Shown: piece after piece, positions 18,345-27,434 of the stretch
How the letters are laid out: each line of letters starts with the position of its first letter
Position numbering within the stretch: position 1 is the stretch's first letter
Assembly (NCBI RefSeq): GCF_003096575.1
Contig: NZ_QEKT01000005.1
Location: 44,118 to 108,117 of the forward strand
Length of the DNA stretch: 64,000 bases
Direction: 5' to 3'
Origin: Convivina intestini
GTDB taxonomy: Bacteria; Bacillota; Bacilli; Lactobacillales; Lactobacillaceae
Made by a program: the position numbers and the translations under genes
The notes under the pieces: generated by a model
Databases searched by the model: none
What the model was told of the DNA's origin: nothing
Seen by the model: the letters and a program-made list of their open reading frames with translations, nothing else

Positions 18345-18776
18345 TTATTCAAATAAAGTCAAATACTTTCCATAACCTTCTTTTTGCAAATCAGCTTTAG
18401 GAATGAAACGTAGACTAGCTGAGTTAATGCAATAACGCAGACCACCTTGCTCTGCGGGACCATCGGGAAAGACATGCCCCAAATGAGAACCGGCTTCTTT
18501 AGAGCGAACCTCAGTTCTAGTCATCCCAAAGGAATGGTCAGTTGATTCAGCTAAATCATTAATTCCTTTAGTAAAAGCGGGCCAACCACAACCAGAGTCA
18601 TATTTATCGGTTGAAGAAAATAAAGGTTCTCCACTGACAACATCGACAAAAATACCATCATCCCACCACTGGTCATATTTACCAGTAAAAGGTCGTTCTG
18701 TAGCGGCGTTTTGCGTCACATCATATTGTTCCGGCGTCAGTCGTTGCTTAAGTTCATCTTGAGAATATTTGGTCAT
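18345..18776 (-). CDS. msrB: Peptide-methionine (R)-S-oxide reductase MsrB
   Basis: A 143-residue enzyme that reduces the R-form of methionine sulfoxide in proteins. Seen: [20 protein letters not shown] and the catalytic cysteine in [11 protein letters not shown]. The CxxC zinc pairs found in some MsrBs are absent, as in the B. subtilis type. It overlaps msrA by 4 bases (translational coupling) and has a terminator behind it, so msrA-msrB is a two-gene operon. Electrons would come from thioredoxin. Confidence 0.97.
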   Translation of the reverse strand: MTKYSQDELKQRLTPEQYDVTQNAATERPFTGKYDQWWDDGIFVDVVSGEPLFSSTDKYDSGCGWPAFTKGINDLAESTDHSFGMTRTEVRSKEAGSHLGHVFPDGPAEQGGLRYCINSASLRFIPKADLQKEGYGKYLTLFE

Positions 18777-19297
18777 TGCTTATCCTCCCAATACTTTTCC
18801 TGATAGCGAACCCGCGGTGCCATCATGGCTGCTTCACGTAAAGGATCTTTTTTATAGAAGTCTTGGTGATACTCTTCAGCATCATAAAACGGCTGAGCAT
18901 CCTCAATAGTTGTTACGATTGGGTCATCGAAACGTTGTGAAGTGGCTAAGTCTTGCTTTGATTCTTCCGCCACTTCCCGTTGCTGAGGACTATTAACAAA
19001 AATCACAGGACGATAGTTATCGCCACGGTCTTGGAACTGCCCCATCGCATCGGTTGGATCAGCGACTTGCCAATACAAATCTACCAATTGACGGTAGGAA
19101 ATAATCTCAGGGTCAAACCAAACTTTGACCGCTTCAGTATGCCCAGTGGTATGACTGCAAACTTGTTCATAGGTCGGATTGGGTACATGTCCCCCAGTGT
19201 AACCCGAACGAACCTTAATGATCCCAGGTAGACTATCAAAGGGTTCGACCATGCACCAGAAACATCCTCCGGCAAAAATTGCTGTATTTTCTGACAT
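18773..19297 (-). CDS. msrA: Peptide-methionine (S)-S-oxide reductase MsrA
   Basis: A 174-residue enzyme that repairs the S-form of methionine sulfoxide. The catalytic motif GGCFWC lies at residues 10-15; further motifs are [25 protein letters not shown] and [14 protein letters not shown] lies before the ATG. A TTGTTT/TACAAT promoter with a 16-base spacer is upstream. With msrB it covers both sulfoxide isomers. Confidence 0.97.
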   Translation of the reverse strand: MSENTAIFAGGCFWCMVEPFDSLPGIIKVRSGYTGGHVPNPTYEQVCSHTTGHTEAVKVWFDPEIISYRQLVDLYWQVADPTDAMGQFQDRGDNYRPVIFVNSPQQREVAEESKQDLATSQRFDDPIVTTIEDAQPFYDAEEYHQDFYKKDPLREAAMMAPRVRYQEKYWEDKQ

Positions 19298-19318
19298 TTC
19301 AACAACCTCCTAGATTCT

Positions 19319-19346
19319 ATTGTACTCACTTATCCTAAATAAACAA
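19319..19346 (-). promoter_or_regulatory. Sigma-A promoter of msrA-msrB
   Basis: -35 TTGTTT (19341-19346), 16-base spacer, -10 TACAAT (19319-19324) on the minus strand; +1 near 19312, 15 bases before the start codon, leaving room for the AGGAGG site. Confidence 0.5.
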
Positions 19347-19367
19347 TGGTATAGTTTATATATTTAA

Positions 19368-19952
19368 TTACATATGGGATTCAATCCACTGCCAAACTTC
19401 ATCCTTACCAGCCTTAGTTTGTGAAGAAAAGAATTGAAATGTGCTATTTTCAGGATTAAATTCTAAAGCCTTTTTAATAATTGATTCAGCTTGATTAAAC
19501 TTACCACGAGCAATTTTATCTGATTTAGTAGCAACTACTAAAATTGGTATATTATAATAATCCAGCCATTGGTACATCATCACGTCTTCTTGGCTAGGAG
19601 CGTGCCGAGCATCAACTAAAGCAATTACCCCACGCAGCTGCTTACGCGTTGAGATGTAAGTTTCAATCATTTGACCAAAGGCTTCACGCTTTTTCTTAGA
19701 TACTTTGGCATAGCCATAACCAGGCACATCAACAAAATAGAAAGTCTCTTCAACATGGTAGAAATTCAACGTCTGGGTTTTTCCAGGCTGAGATGAAGTC
19801 CGGGCCAAGCCCTTACGATTAATTAGGGTATTGGTCAAAGAAGACTTCCCCACATTGGAACGGCCAACCAAGGCAAATTCCGGCTGTCCATCAGTTGGAT
19901 ACTGACTAGGACTAACCGCACTCATAACGATTTCAACATTGTGGACTTCCAT
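19368..19952 (-). CDS. engB: Ribosome biogenesis GTPase EngB (YsxC)
   Basis: A 194-residue TRAFAC GTPase needed for 50S assembly. Motifs: G1 [13 protein letters not shown]3 [17 protein letters not shown]4 ATKSDK. The frame ends HM. It begins 1 base after the clpX stop, the conserved clpX-engB pair of Firmicutes. No promoter of its own is evident. Confidence 0.96.
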   Translation of the reverse strand: MEVHNVEIVMSAVSPSQYPTDGQPEFALVGRSNVGKSSLTNTLINRKGLARTSSQPGKTQTLNFYHVEETFYFVDVPGYGYAKVSKKKREAFGQMIETYISTRKQLRGVIALVDARHAPSQEDVMMYQWLDYYNIPILVVATKSDKIARGKFNQAESIIKKALEFNPENSTFQFFSSQTKAGKDEVWQWIESHM

Positions 19953-19953
19953 C

Positions 19954-21204
19954 TTATTTCTTTTCCTTTAAGACTAATTCAGGACTTTTCTGGTCCAAGA
20001 CACTTTCCTTAGTGATAATTACCTTGGCAATTTCAGGGCGACTAGGAATATCATACATAACTTCCTTCATCACTGCTTCAATAATTGAACGCAGGCCCCG
20101 GGCTCCGGTTTTACGTTCAATCGCCAAATCAGCCATAGCCTGTAGGGCGGCTGGCTCAAATTCCAAATCAACCTCATCTAATCCCAACAAGGCTTTATAC
20201 TGCTTCACTAAGGCATTCTTGGGTTGAGTCAAAATGTGGGTTAAGTCTTTAACCGTCAACTCATCAAGGACAGTTAAAATTGGTAAACGACCAATAAATT
20301 CTGGAATTAAGCCAAACTTAGACAAATCCTCGGGTTCGACTTGTTTCAAGATGTTCTTATCATCCAATTCGTCATTTTTACGATTTCCTTGGATAGAACC
20401 AAAACCAATTACTCGTTGCCCCAAACGCTCTTTAATGATGGTTTCCAAACCAGCAAAGGCGCCACCGACAATAAAGAGAATATTGGTCGTATCAACCTGA
20501 ATCAGCTCTTGTTGCGGGTGCTTACGGCCACCTTGAGGTGGCACACTGGCAATGGTTCCCTCAAGCATCTTTAACAGAGCTTGTTGGACCCCTTCACCGG
20601 AAACATCTCGTGTAATCGAAACATTTTCTGATTTTTTAGCAATCTTGTCGATTTCATCAACATAAATAATTCCCTGCTGAGCCCGCTCAACATCAAAGTT
20701 GGCCGCCTGTAGGAGCTTAAGTAAGATATTTTCAACATCTTCTCCCACATAACCGGCCTCTGTCAAAGTCGTTGCATCAGCAATGGCAAAAGGTACATCC
20801 AGAATACGGGCCAAGCTTTGAGCTAAATAGGTTTTTCCCGAACCGGTAGGTCCTAAAAGAGCGATGTTGGACTTTTGTAGCTCAACTTCAGTCGTTTTAA
20901 GATTATTTTCATTAACCCGCTTGTAATGATTATAAACAGCGACTGCCAAAGTTTTTTTCGCATCTTCTTGTCCAATCACATAGCCATTTAACTCAGCTAC
21001 GATTTGATGGGGCGTTGGTAATTCAAGTAAGTGCTCACCTTGTTCGGCAGCTAGTTCTTCTTGAATAATTTGCTCAGCTAAATCAATACATTCGTTACAG
21101 ATATACAATCCATCCGGGCCAGCAACTAGTTTTTTAACTTCACTAGCTGGTTTGCCACAAAAACTGCAGTGAACCTCAGGTGAATAATTTGGTGTTTTGG
21201 CCAT
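19954..21204 (-). CDS. clpX: ATP-dependent Clp protease ATP-binding subunit ClpX
   Basis: A 416-residue AAA+ unfoldase that feeds ClpP. The N-terminal zinc domain shows CSFC and CNEC (four Cys), followed by Walker A GPTGSGKT, Walker [12 protein letters not shown], the pore loop GYVGEDVE, and sensor-2 [11 protein letters not shown]. The IGF-type loop needed for ClpP contact appears as VIGFG within GQRVIGFGS. Co-transcribed with engB; a ribosome site AAAGGAA precedes the ATG. Quality-control partner of trigger factor encoded upstream. Confidence 0.98.
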   Translation of the reverse strand: MAKTPNYSPEVHCSFCGKPASEVKKLVAGPDGLYICNECIDLAEQIIQEELAAEQGEHLLELPTPHQIVAELNGYVIGQEDAKKTLAVAVYNHYKRVNENNLKTTEVELQKSNIALLGPTGSGKTYLAQSLARILDVPFAIADATTLTEAGYVGEDVENILLKLLQAANFDVERAQQGIIYVDEIDKIAKKSENVSITRDVSGEGVQQALLKMLEGTIASVPPQGGRKHPQQELIQVDTTNILFIVGGAFAGLETIIKERLGQRVIGFGSIQGNRKNDELDDKNILKQVEPEDLSKFGLIPEFIGRLPILTVLDELTVKDLTHILTQPKNALVKQYKALLGLDEVDLEFEPAALQAMADLAIERKTGARGLRSIIEAVMKEVMYDIPSRPEIAKVIITKESVLDQKSPELVLKEKK

Positions 21205-21275
21205 ATTTATTTCCTTTTTTATAAGCTAAAGTACCCTCTATTTTATCAATCTTAAAATAGTTATCAAGCAGGGTA

Positions 21276-21304
21276 AAAGAAAAAAGCCCGAAGGCTTTTT
21301 TTCT
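21276..21304 (-). terminator. Terminator after tig
   Basis: AAAAAAGCC and GGCTTTTTT form a stem with a CGAA/TTCG tetraloop and a T-run, right after the trigger factor stop. Confidence 0.9.
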
Positions 21305-21309
21305 TGATT

Positions 21310-22611
21310 TTACTTTTGAATAGCCTTAGCAGATGAAACAATCTTTTCAACTGCTTGACGCATAGCGATATCATGCTTCAAAAGTGTGTCTGACAAAGCA
21401 GCCCGAACTTGAGCTTCATCAACATGGTACTGTTCAGATAAGCTCTTAACTTCTTCGTTAACTTCTTCATCAGATGGTGTAATGTTTTCAGCCTTAACAA
21501 CGGCATCCAATACCAAACCAGTCTTAACACGGCGGTCGGCACCTTCCTTAAACTGGGCGCTCAAGCCTTCCTTAGTCTGACCAGAAATCTTAAAGAACAT
21601 TTCTGGTGAGATCCCTTGTTGTTGCAACTGACCCAAATACTGGTTAGTTTGGTTGTCGATATCTTCTTGAAGCATTGCTTCAGGAATTTCATCGCCAATT
21701 ACTTCAGCATTATCAACTACGGCGTTTACGGCAGCGTCTTCGAAGGCGTCCTTAGCAGCTGCTTGCTTTTCGTCAGCAAGACGCTTTTGAACCTTTTCCT
21801 TCAACTCAGCCAAAGTTTCAACGTCTTCATCAACGTCCTTAGCAAATTCATCATCCAAATCAGGCAATGACTTACGCTTAATTTCGTGGATAGTTACTTC
21901 AAACAATGCTTCCTTACCAGCTAAGTTCTTAGCTTGGTATTCTTCAGGGAAGGTAACCTTAACGTCAACTTCTTGACCAGCTTCATGACCAACCAATTGT
22001 TCTTCAAAGCCAGGAATGAACTGTCCTGAACCTAATTCCAAAGAATAATCCTTGGCTTGACCACCATCAAAATGATCGCCGTCTACTGAACCATCAAAGT
22101 CAATCACAACAGTGTCGCCTTCTTCAGCCTTAACGCCAGCATCTTGCAAGACCAATTCAGCTTGGTTCTCACGCATTTGGTTCAATTCTTGTTCAACGGC
22201 AGCGTCGTCAACCGTTTCGTCTTGGGCAGGTACTTCAAGACCCAAGTATTCTCCCAACTTGATTTCAGGAGCAACTGTTACTTCAGCCTTTAACTGCCAA
22301 TCTTCACCCTTGTTCATTGATACAGGAGCAATTCCTGGACGTCCTACCACGTTAATGCCAGCTTCCAAGACTGCTGCTTCATAAATAGCAGGCAAAACTT
22401 GGTCCAAAACATCTTGGTAAAGAGCTTCTTCACCAAACTTTTGGATAAAGAGCGCCATGGGCACCTTTCCCTTACGGAAACCAGGAACCGCAATCTTGTC
22501 CTTATTCTTTTCAAAAGCGGCCTTCAAGCCCTGCTTTACCTCTTCTTGAGGTACTGTAAATTCTAATGTACCGCGATTCTTTGCATCCGTTGCCGGTGTC
22601 CACTTAGACAT
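21310..22611 (-). CDS. tig: Trigger factor (ribosome-bound chaperone and peptidyl-prolyl isomerase)
   Basis: A 433-residue chaperone that meets nascent chains at the ribosome exit. The N-terminal domain holds the ribosome signature GFRKGKVPMALF; the FKBP-type PPIase domain (about 150-245) shows GDTVVIDFDGSVDG and GSGQFIPGFEEQLVG; the C-terminal domain is helical and acidic. Codon use is strongly biased to a few preferred codons (for example many AAG), as expected of an abundant protein. AGGAGG precedes the ATG, and a terminator separates it from clpX. Confidence 0.97.
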   Translation of the reverse strand: MSKWTPATDAKNRGTLEFTVPQEEVKQGLKAAFEKNKDKIAVPGFRKGKVPMALFIQKFGEEALYQDVLDQVLPAIYEAAVLEAGINVVGRPGIAPVSMNKGEDWQLKAEVTVAPEIKLGEYLGLEVPAQDETVDDAAVEQELNQMRENQAELVLQDAGVKAEEGDTVVIDFDGSVDGDHFDGGQAKDYSLELGSGQFIPGFEEQLVGHEAGQEVDVKVTFPEEYQAKNLAGKEALFEVTIHEIKRKSLPDLDDEFAKDVDEDVETLAELKEKVQKRLADEKQAAAKDAFEDAAVNAVVDNAEVIGDEIPEAMLQEDIDNQTNQYLGQLQQQGISPEMFFKISGQTKEGLSAQFKEGADRRVKTGLVLDAVVKAENITPSDEEVNEEVKSLSEQYHVDEAQVRAALSDTLLKHDIAMRQAVEKIVSSAKAIQK

Positions 22612-22680
22612 ATTAAATCCTCCAATAATTAACTCCCTACAATTTTAGACTAAAAGCGGGATTAACTCAAGTTTTCGACC

Positions 22681-24093
22681 TTAATCTAAAGCCGAAATTT
22701 CAAAAATAGCTTGTGCATAAATACTAATTGAGCGAACCAAATCACTAATCAAGGCAAACTCATTGACCTGATGCATGGTATCTGGTGAATCGGGGAACAA
22801 AGCACCAAAAGCGACTCCACGTTTCATCAAGCGACCATAGGTTCCACCACCAATGACTTGATCATAAGCAGGTAAACCAGTCTGTTCATGATAAATATTT
22901 AACAACGTTTGAACCAAAGGATCACTAGGGGCTACGTAGTGGGGCACTTGGGTATGTCCCCCAATGGTTACAGTCGCTGCCCAAGAGCCAGTGGCCTGAG
23001 TCAACTTGGTTAGAATTTCTTCTGGTTCAATTCCCTTTGGATAACGGAAATTAAAGTTCAAAAAGGCCTCTTGCTGGGCAACAAACTTTTGGATACCGAC
23101 ATTCATTGACAAAGCGCCCATGACTTCATCGGTATGGTCAACACCAAACTTAACGCCACGTGTATCATTGTGGGCCGGTCCCCCAAGGTAATTTAAGAAC
23201 TCAGCAGCATCCCCACCAAAGTCATATTGTTTCAAGAAACTAGCCAAATATGTGCCGGCGTTAACGCCAGTTTCCGGCATAGCGCCATGGACCTGTTTAC
23301 CCCAAAGCGTTACATAAACTGACTGTCCGTCAACCTTTAATTCACCCTTCACATTGGGATGGTAATTTAGGTAGGCTTTAAAATCATCTTTGATGATTGC
23401 CGGTTTTGCTAATTTAAGGCTGGCCCGAGCCACACCGGGAACCATATTTGTACGCATTCCGGCTTCAAAATGCTCTAAAGTCACGCTACCGCCATTACTG
23501 GCCACACTCTTAATTTCAATTTGAACATTACCTTTTTCACCATTAATAATTGGATATTCCGCATCGGGTGAAAATCCTAGCAAAGGCGCTGGTTCAACTT
23601 CAAAATAACGGGTCATACCCGTCCAATCATTTTCTTCATCCGTACCAAAAATCAAACGCACCCGATGTTTCAAAGGAAGTCCTAAGTCACGAATAATTTT
23701 AAAGCCATAATAGGCCGCCATACCGGGTCCCTTATCATCCGAAGCACCTCGAGCAATCACCTTATCTTCAGTAATTTTAGCCTGGAAAGGATCGGTCTCC
23801 CAACCTTCACCGGCTGGCATGACATCAATATGCGACAACAAGGCCACGTAGTCTTGGCTATCTTCGGGTCCAATCTCAATGTAACCAACAATATTATCAA
23901 TATTTTTAGTCCGGAAACCATCGCGTTCAGCGATTGCTAACATGGTGTCTAGGGCTTGCTTTGGGCCCGGTCCTAAAGGTGCCTCGCTGGTGGCCTGCTG
24001 GTCATCACGGACAGATTTAACGGCCAATAAAGTGGCTAAATCTTTCAAATAGTCATCTTGCCGTACTTGTGCTTCTTTTTGCCAATCAGTCAT
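22681..24093 (-). CDS. pepV: Dipeptidase PepV (M20 family)
   Basis: A 470-residue zinc dipeptidase that completes breakdown of imported peptides. Metal-site regions of the M20 fold are visible: SHIDVMPAGEGW (His), ARGASDDKGPGM (bridging Asp), FGTDEENDWTG (catalytic Glu pair), SPDAEYP (Asp) and DTMHQVNE (His). Length agrees with lactobacillar PepV. CGGAGG precedes the ATG. It is divergent from the NAD(P)HX dehydratase gene. Confidence 0.95.
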   Translation of the reverse strand: MTDWQKEAQVRQDDYLKDLATLLAVKSVRDDQQATSEAPLGPGPKQALDTMLAIAERDGFRTKNIDNIVGYIEIGPEDSQDYVALLSHIDVMPAGEGWETDPFQAKITEDKVIARGASDDKGPGMAAYYGFKIIRDLGLPLKHRVRLIFGTDEENDWTGMTRYFEVEPAPLLGFSPDAEYPIINGEKGNVQIEIKSVASNGGSVTLEHFEAGMRTNMVPGVARASLKLAKPAIIKDDFKAYLNYHPNVKGELKVDGQSVYVTLWGKQVHGAMPETGVNAGTYLASFLKQYDFGGDAAEFLNYLGGPAHNDTRGVKFGVDHTDEVMGALSMNVGIQKFVAQQEAFLNFNFRYPKGIEPEEILTKLTQATGSWAATVTIGGHTQVPHYVAPSDPLVQTLLNIYHEQTGLPAYDQVIGGGTYGRLMKRGVAFGALFPDSPDTMHQVNEFALISDLVRSISIYAQAIFEISALD

Positions 24094-24169
24094 TTGCTAC
24101 CTCCGTATGAAAACATTTGATGTTGGTTGATTCTAAGCTCTTTCTAAAATTTCTAGAATCTTACCCTTC

Positions 24170-24194
24170 ATTATACATGTCAGTCATGTAAAAT
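24170..24194. promoter_or_regulatory. Divergent promoter region of pepV and nnrD with a dyad
   Basis: On the minus strand TATAAT at 24170-24175 could serve pepV; on the plus strand TAAAAT at 24189-24194 could serve nnrD. Between them is ACATG-TCAGT-CATGT (24175-24189), a 5-base-arm inverted repeat placed to affect both. Operator function is a guess. Confidence 0.35.
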
Positions 24195-24214
24195 GTTTAA
24201 TGAGGAGGCTAGGT

Positions 24215-25042
24215 ATGCGGATTTTAACCGAACAAATTTTAAAAGAAGTCATCACTAAGCGACCCAGCGTCAGCTACAAAGGAAATTTCGGCCGTGTCCT
24301 AATCATTGGCGGAAATCCTAACTACGGCGGCGCCGTCATAATGAACGCTATGGCGGCCGTTCATAGTGGGGCTGGTTTAGTTTCTGTTGCCACTGATCCC
24401 AGTAATTTTACGGCAATTCACTGCCACACGCCCGAAGCCATGGTCACTGACTACCAACAAGATTTAAAAGCTTTGATTGTTAGCAGTGATGTAGTCTTAA
24501 TTGGTTCTGGTTTGGGTGATCAACTGGCACTTCTTCAAAAGGTACTAACCAGCATTGAGCCCCACCAAATCTTAATTATCGACGGATCCGCCCTAACTCT
24601 TTTAGCACAACACCCGCAAGTACTACCGGACTGTCACTTAGTATTGACCCCGCATCAGATGGAATGGGAACGCCTAAGTCATATCGCCATTGCCAATCAA
24701 AATCAAGCCGATTTAAATTGGCAGGCGTTACAAGATTATACGAACCAACCTTTGTTAGTTCTCAAAAGTAATCACACCCAGATTTATACTGAAAATGAAG
24801 TCTATCAAATCCCAGTCGGGGGGCCCTATCAAGCCACTGGTGGGATGGGTGATACGCTAGCCGGCATGATTGCTGGCTTTGCGGCACAATTTAAGCCGCT
24901 AGCTTCAGCCGTAATGGCTGCTACTTATGCTCATTCTGCCATTGCCCAAGAACTTGCCCAAGATTATTACGTCACCCTACCAACGCAAATTAGTGGCCAA
25001 ATCAGCCCATTTATGCGCCGGTATAGTCAATTAGATAAATAG
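24215..25042 (+). CDS. nnrD: ADP-dependent NAD(P)H-hydrate dehydratase (YjeF C-terminal domain type)
   Basis: A 275-residue ribokinase-like enzyme that dehydrates damaged NADHX/NADPHX using ADP. Motifs: GNFGRVLIIGG, GGAVIMNAMAAVHSGAGLV, LTPHQMEWERL and the nucleotide motif GGMGDTLAGMIAG. The N-terminal epimerase domain of full YjeF is absent, as in many Firmicutes. An upstream ATG at 24200 is in frame, but its bases form the GAGGAGG ribosome site, so 24215 is the start. It is followed after 14 bases by the exonuclease III gene. Confidence 0.93.
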   Translation: MRILTEQILKEVITKRPSVSYKGNFGRVLIIGGNPNYGGAVIMNAMAAVHSGAGLVSVATDPSNFTAIHCHTPEAMVTDYQQDLKALIVSSDVVLIGSGLGDQLALLQKVLTSIEPHQILIIDGSALTLLAQHPQVLPDCHLVLTPHQMEWERLSHIAIANQNQADLNWQALQDYTNQPLLVLKSNHTQIYTENEVYQIPVGGPYQATGGMGDTLAGMIAGFAAQFKPLASAVMAATYAHSAIAQELAQDYYVTLPTQISGQISPFMRRYSQLDK

Positions 25043-25056
25043 AAAGTAGGTCTCTT

Positions 25057-25875
25057 TTGAAATTTATTTCATGGAATATTGATTCAATTAACGCTGCAAT
25101 TACCCACAGCAGCCCCCGCGGAGAAATGACCTGGGCAGTCTTAAATGAAATTGCCCAAAGCCAACCAGAAGTGCTGGCTATTCAAGAAACCAAGCTCAAG
25201 GCGACTGGTTTAACACCTAAACAAGAAAAAACCCTCCAAGAAATTTTTCCTAATTATCAAATCTATACTTCATCCAGTACCGCCCGTTCGGGCTATTCCG
25301 GTACCATGTTTTTAACTAAAAACAAACCAGAAAATGTTAGCTATCCCCAATTAGGGGCACCCGGTGAAATGGACCAAGAAGGCCGGGTAATTACCCTAGA
25401 GTACCCGAATTTTTACTTAGCAACAGTCTACACACCCAATTCTGGTAGTAATTTAGACCGCTTACCGGATCGCCAAGCCTGGGATGATGCTTTTCGGGCC
25501 TATGTTAGTGAGCTAGATCAAAGCAAACCAGTTATTTTCAGCGGTGACTTAAATGTTGCTCATGAAGAAATCGATCTAAAGCATCCTAGTAGCAACCACC
25601 ATTCGGCTGGCTTTACCGACGAAGAACGGCAAAAGTTTACTGAATTATTAGCGGCCGGCTTCACTGATACCATGCGCCAGGAACATCCTGATCAAACTGG
25701 TCTTTATACTTGGTGGGCGCAGCGCTCTAAAACCAGTAAAATCAATAATTCTGGTTGGCGGATCGACTACTATCTCGTCAGTAATCGGATTAGTGATTTG
25801 GTTGAAAAAACCGGTGTTATTAATACTGGCGCTCGTCAGGATCACGCCCCGATTGAATTAGAAATTAAGCTATAA
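25057..25875 (+). CDS. exoA: Exodeoxyribonuclease III (AP endonuclease, ExoA)
   Basis: A 272-residue endonuclease/exonuclease/phosphatase-fold enzyme that cuts DNA at abasic sites. Seen: FISWNIDSI, the metal Glu in AIQETKLK, SGDLNVAHEEIDL, and the C-terminal catalytic DHAPIELE. No ATG fits; the TTG at 25057 places the conserved KFISWN segment at the N-terminus, so TTG initiation is accepted. It shares a transcript with nnrD and ends at a bidirectional hairpin. Confidence 0.95.
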   Translation: MKFISWNIDSINAAITHSSPRGEMTWAVLNEIAQSQPEVLAIQETKLKATGLTPKQEKTLQEIFPNYQIYTSSSTARSGYSGTMFLTKNKPENVSYPQLGAPGEMDQEGRVITLEYPNFYLATVYTPNSGSNLDRLPDRQAWDDAFRAYVSELDQSKPVIFSGDLNVAHEEIDLKHPSSNHHSAGFTDEERQKFTELLAAGFTDTMRQEHPDQTGLYTWWAQRSKTSKINNSGWRIDYYLVSNRISDLVEKTGVINTGARQDHAPIELEIKL

Positions 25876-25911
25876 AAAAGAAATCAGTCTACTGGCTGAT
25901 TTCTTTTTTAT
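25874..25911. terminator. Bidirectional terminator between exoA and the DnaQ-like gene
   Basis: AAAAAAGAAATCAG and CTGATTTCTTTTTT form a long A/T-flanked stem between convergent genes. Confidence 0.9.
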
Positions 25912-26438
25912 TTATTACGGACTAACGCTTTTAACAGAGCAGGACCAAATTGTTGGTGTTCATAAATTAAAATTTGAGCCGCCGCAATTGCATCGGCCAA
26001 GGCATTATGGTGATGATCCAAACGAATAGCTAAACTTTTTGCAACAGTATTTAATTTATAATTTTCTAACTTTAACAATCGCCGACTAGTTTGAACAGTA
26101 TCCAGTAACTGATAATGAGGTTCAGCGATACCATAATAAGCCAAAGTTGCCTTTAACACGCTACTATCAAAATTAGCATTATGCGCAACTACCAAATGAT
26201 TCTCAGTAAATAAAGGGGCAATTTTAGCCCAAACCGCTGGAAATTCGGGGGCATCAATTACATCTTCTTTGGTGATGCCGTGAATTTGGGTATTCCGGGC
26301 ACTGATGTAAGTTGCTGGTTTAATTAAACTATAAAATTGATCAACAATTTGATCATCACGTACGACTACTAAAGCCAAAGACAACGCTGAATGACGTTCA
26401 TGATTAGCCGTTTCAAAATCAATTGCCACAAAGTTCAT
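25908..26438 (-). CDS. DnaQ-like 3'-5' exonuclease (DEDDh family)
   Basis: A 176-residue single-domain exonuclease related to the DNA polymerase III epsilon domain. The DEDDh residues are visible: D7 and E9 in VAIDFETAN, the second Asp in HNANFDSSVL and the His/Asp pair in HHNALADAIAA. It is too short to be DinG or PolC, so it is a free-standing proofreading-type or RNase T-like enzyme. Its start overlaps the GNAT gene by 4 bases, and the ribosome site is weak, so translational coupling is likely. Confidence 0.9.
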   Translation of the reverse strand: MNFVAIDFETANHERHSALSLALVVVRDDQIVDQFYSLIKPATYISARNTQIHGITKEDVIDAPEFPAVWAKIAPLFTENHLVVAHNANFDSSVLKATLAYYGIAEPHYQLLDTVQTSRRLLKLENYKLNTVAKSLAIRLDHHHNALADAIAAAQILIYEHQQFGPALLKALVRNK

Positions 26439-26908
26439 TTTAAGGGTAACTCCATTCGTAAAATGACAACCTGTCGTTGGTTGGGCAGGGTTAATTGTTG
26501 GGAGGCACCGGTAAATTCAAAGCCCAATTTTTGATAAATATGAACAGCCGGTGCATTTTGTTCTTGCACATCTAACCATAAATAAGCTAAATTTACTTGT
26601 TGCGCCCAGGAAATTAAGGCTTGGATCACCATTTGGCCAATTCCCTGCCCCTGTTCTTTATTTAAAATGGCCAAGCCGATTTCACCTTGTTCAATCGACG
26701 CTACGCCAATCGGCTGGTCAACTTTTAAAATTAACCATGTTTTAGCCGGACGATCATCGATGGGTTCGGCCAGCTCCTTTTGACCATCACGGACACTGCC
26801 AATCGTAAAAGTATCACTTTCTTGCTGTAACTGATTAATTAATTGGCTAGCAACTGGTGCTAATTGAGCATTTAAGGTCACTAAACTATAATCATCCTGA
26901 TTGGTCAT
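26435..26908 (-). CDS. GNAT-family N-acetyltransferase
   Basis: A 157-residue acetyltransferase. The acetyl-CoA loop appears as NKEQGQGIGQMVIQAL and a late motif as VHIYQKLGFEFTG. The substrate is not evident. In many bacteria tsaE is followed by the protein acetyltransferase rimI, but this sequence lacks a clear RimI signature, so the specific name is withheld. It overlaps tsaE by 4 bases upstream and the exonuclease by 4 bases downstream, forming a tight three-gene unit. Confidence 0.85.
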   Translation of the reverse strand: MTNQDDYSLVTLNAQLAPVASQLINQLQQESDTFTIGSVRDGQKELAEPIDDRPAKTWLILKVDQPIGVASIEQGEIGLAILNKEQGQGIGQMVIQALISWAQQVNLAYLWLDVQEQNAPAVHIYQKLGFEFTGASQQLTLPNQRQVVILRMELPLK

Positions 26909-27357
26909 GCCAACTGCTCCACTAACTTGGCGCCAGTTCCCTGACCCGTAATTTGGATTAGCCGTTGATTATCCCCCGCCTGTCGGATAAAATTCAAACT
27001 CAAGTAATCGTTGGGTAACAAATCGGCCATATACTGCGGCCATTCAATCAAAGTCAAGCCATCAGTCCCAATATAGTCTTCAAAACCTTGATCTAAAGCG
27101 CCACTTTCTTCTAAGCGATAAGCATCAAAATGATAAATTGGAAAATCCTGCCCCTGATAGATATTTAAAATATTAAAAGTTGGACTTTTTACTCGGGCTT
27201 TTACTCCCAACTCCTGAGCTAAGGCCTTCGTAAAGGTCGTTTTACCAGCACCCAAATCCCCGTTTAGGGTAATAATCAATCCTGGATAAGTTAGTTGAGC
27301 GACTTTTTGGGCTAAATTTTGGGTATCAATAACCCCATTACTTTGATATTCTTTCAT
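26905..27357 (-). CDS. tsaE: tRNA threonylcarbamoyladenosine biosynthesis ATPase TsaE
   Basis: A 150-residue P-loop ATPase that works with TsaB and TsaD in making t6A at position 37 of ANN-decoding tRNAs. Walker A is GDLGAGKTTFTKALA; SPTFNILNIYQG and the HFDAYRL motif are typical, as is LIEWPQ. The ATG at 27357 has no ribosome-binding site; an extended -10 TATAAT lies so that +1 coincides with this ATG, suggesting a leaderless transcript. The upstream queA gene has its own terminator. Confidence 0.96.
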   Translation of the reverse strand: MKEYQSNGVIDTQNLAQKVAQLTYPGLIITLNGDLGAGKTTFTKALAQELGVKARVKSPTFNILNIYQGQDFPIYHFDAYRLEESGALDQGFEDYIGTDGLTLIEWPQYMADLLPNDYLSLNFIRQAGDNQRLIQITGQGTGAKLVEQLA

Positions 27358-27363
27358 GCTGTC

Positions 27364-27372
27364 ATTATAACA
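27364..27372 (-). promoter_or_regulatory. Extended -10 promoter abutting the tsaE start codon
   Basis: TGTTATAAT on the minus strand, last T at 27364, predicted +1 at 27357, which is the A of the tsaE ATG. The context TATAATGACAGCATG is nearly identical to that of rsgA. Confidence 0.65.
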
Positions 27373-27400
27373 CGGGCTTAAATCGGCTTAAGAATTTAGG

Positions 27401-27434
27401 ACAATAAAAAAGAACCTCAAGGAAGCTCCTTTTT
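27401..27434 (-). terminator. Terminator after queA
   Basis: AAAAAGGAGCTTCC pairs with GAGGTTCTTTTTT using some wobble pairs, followed by a T-run. The stem is imperfect but the position is right after the queA stop. Confidence 0.6.
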
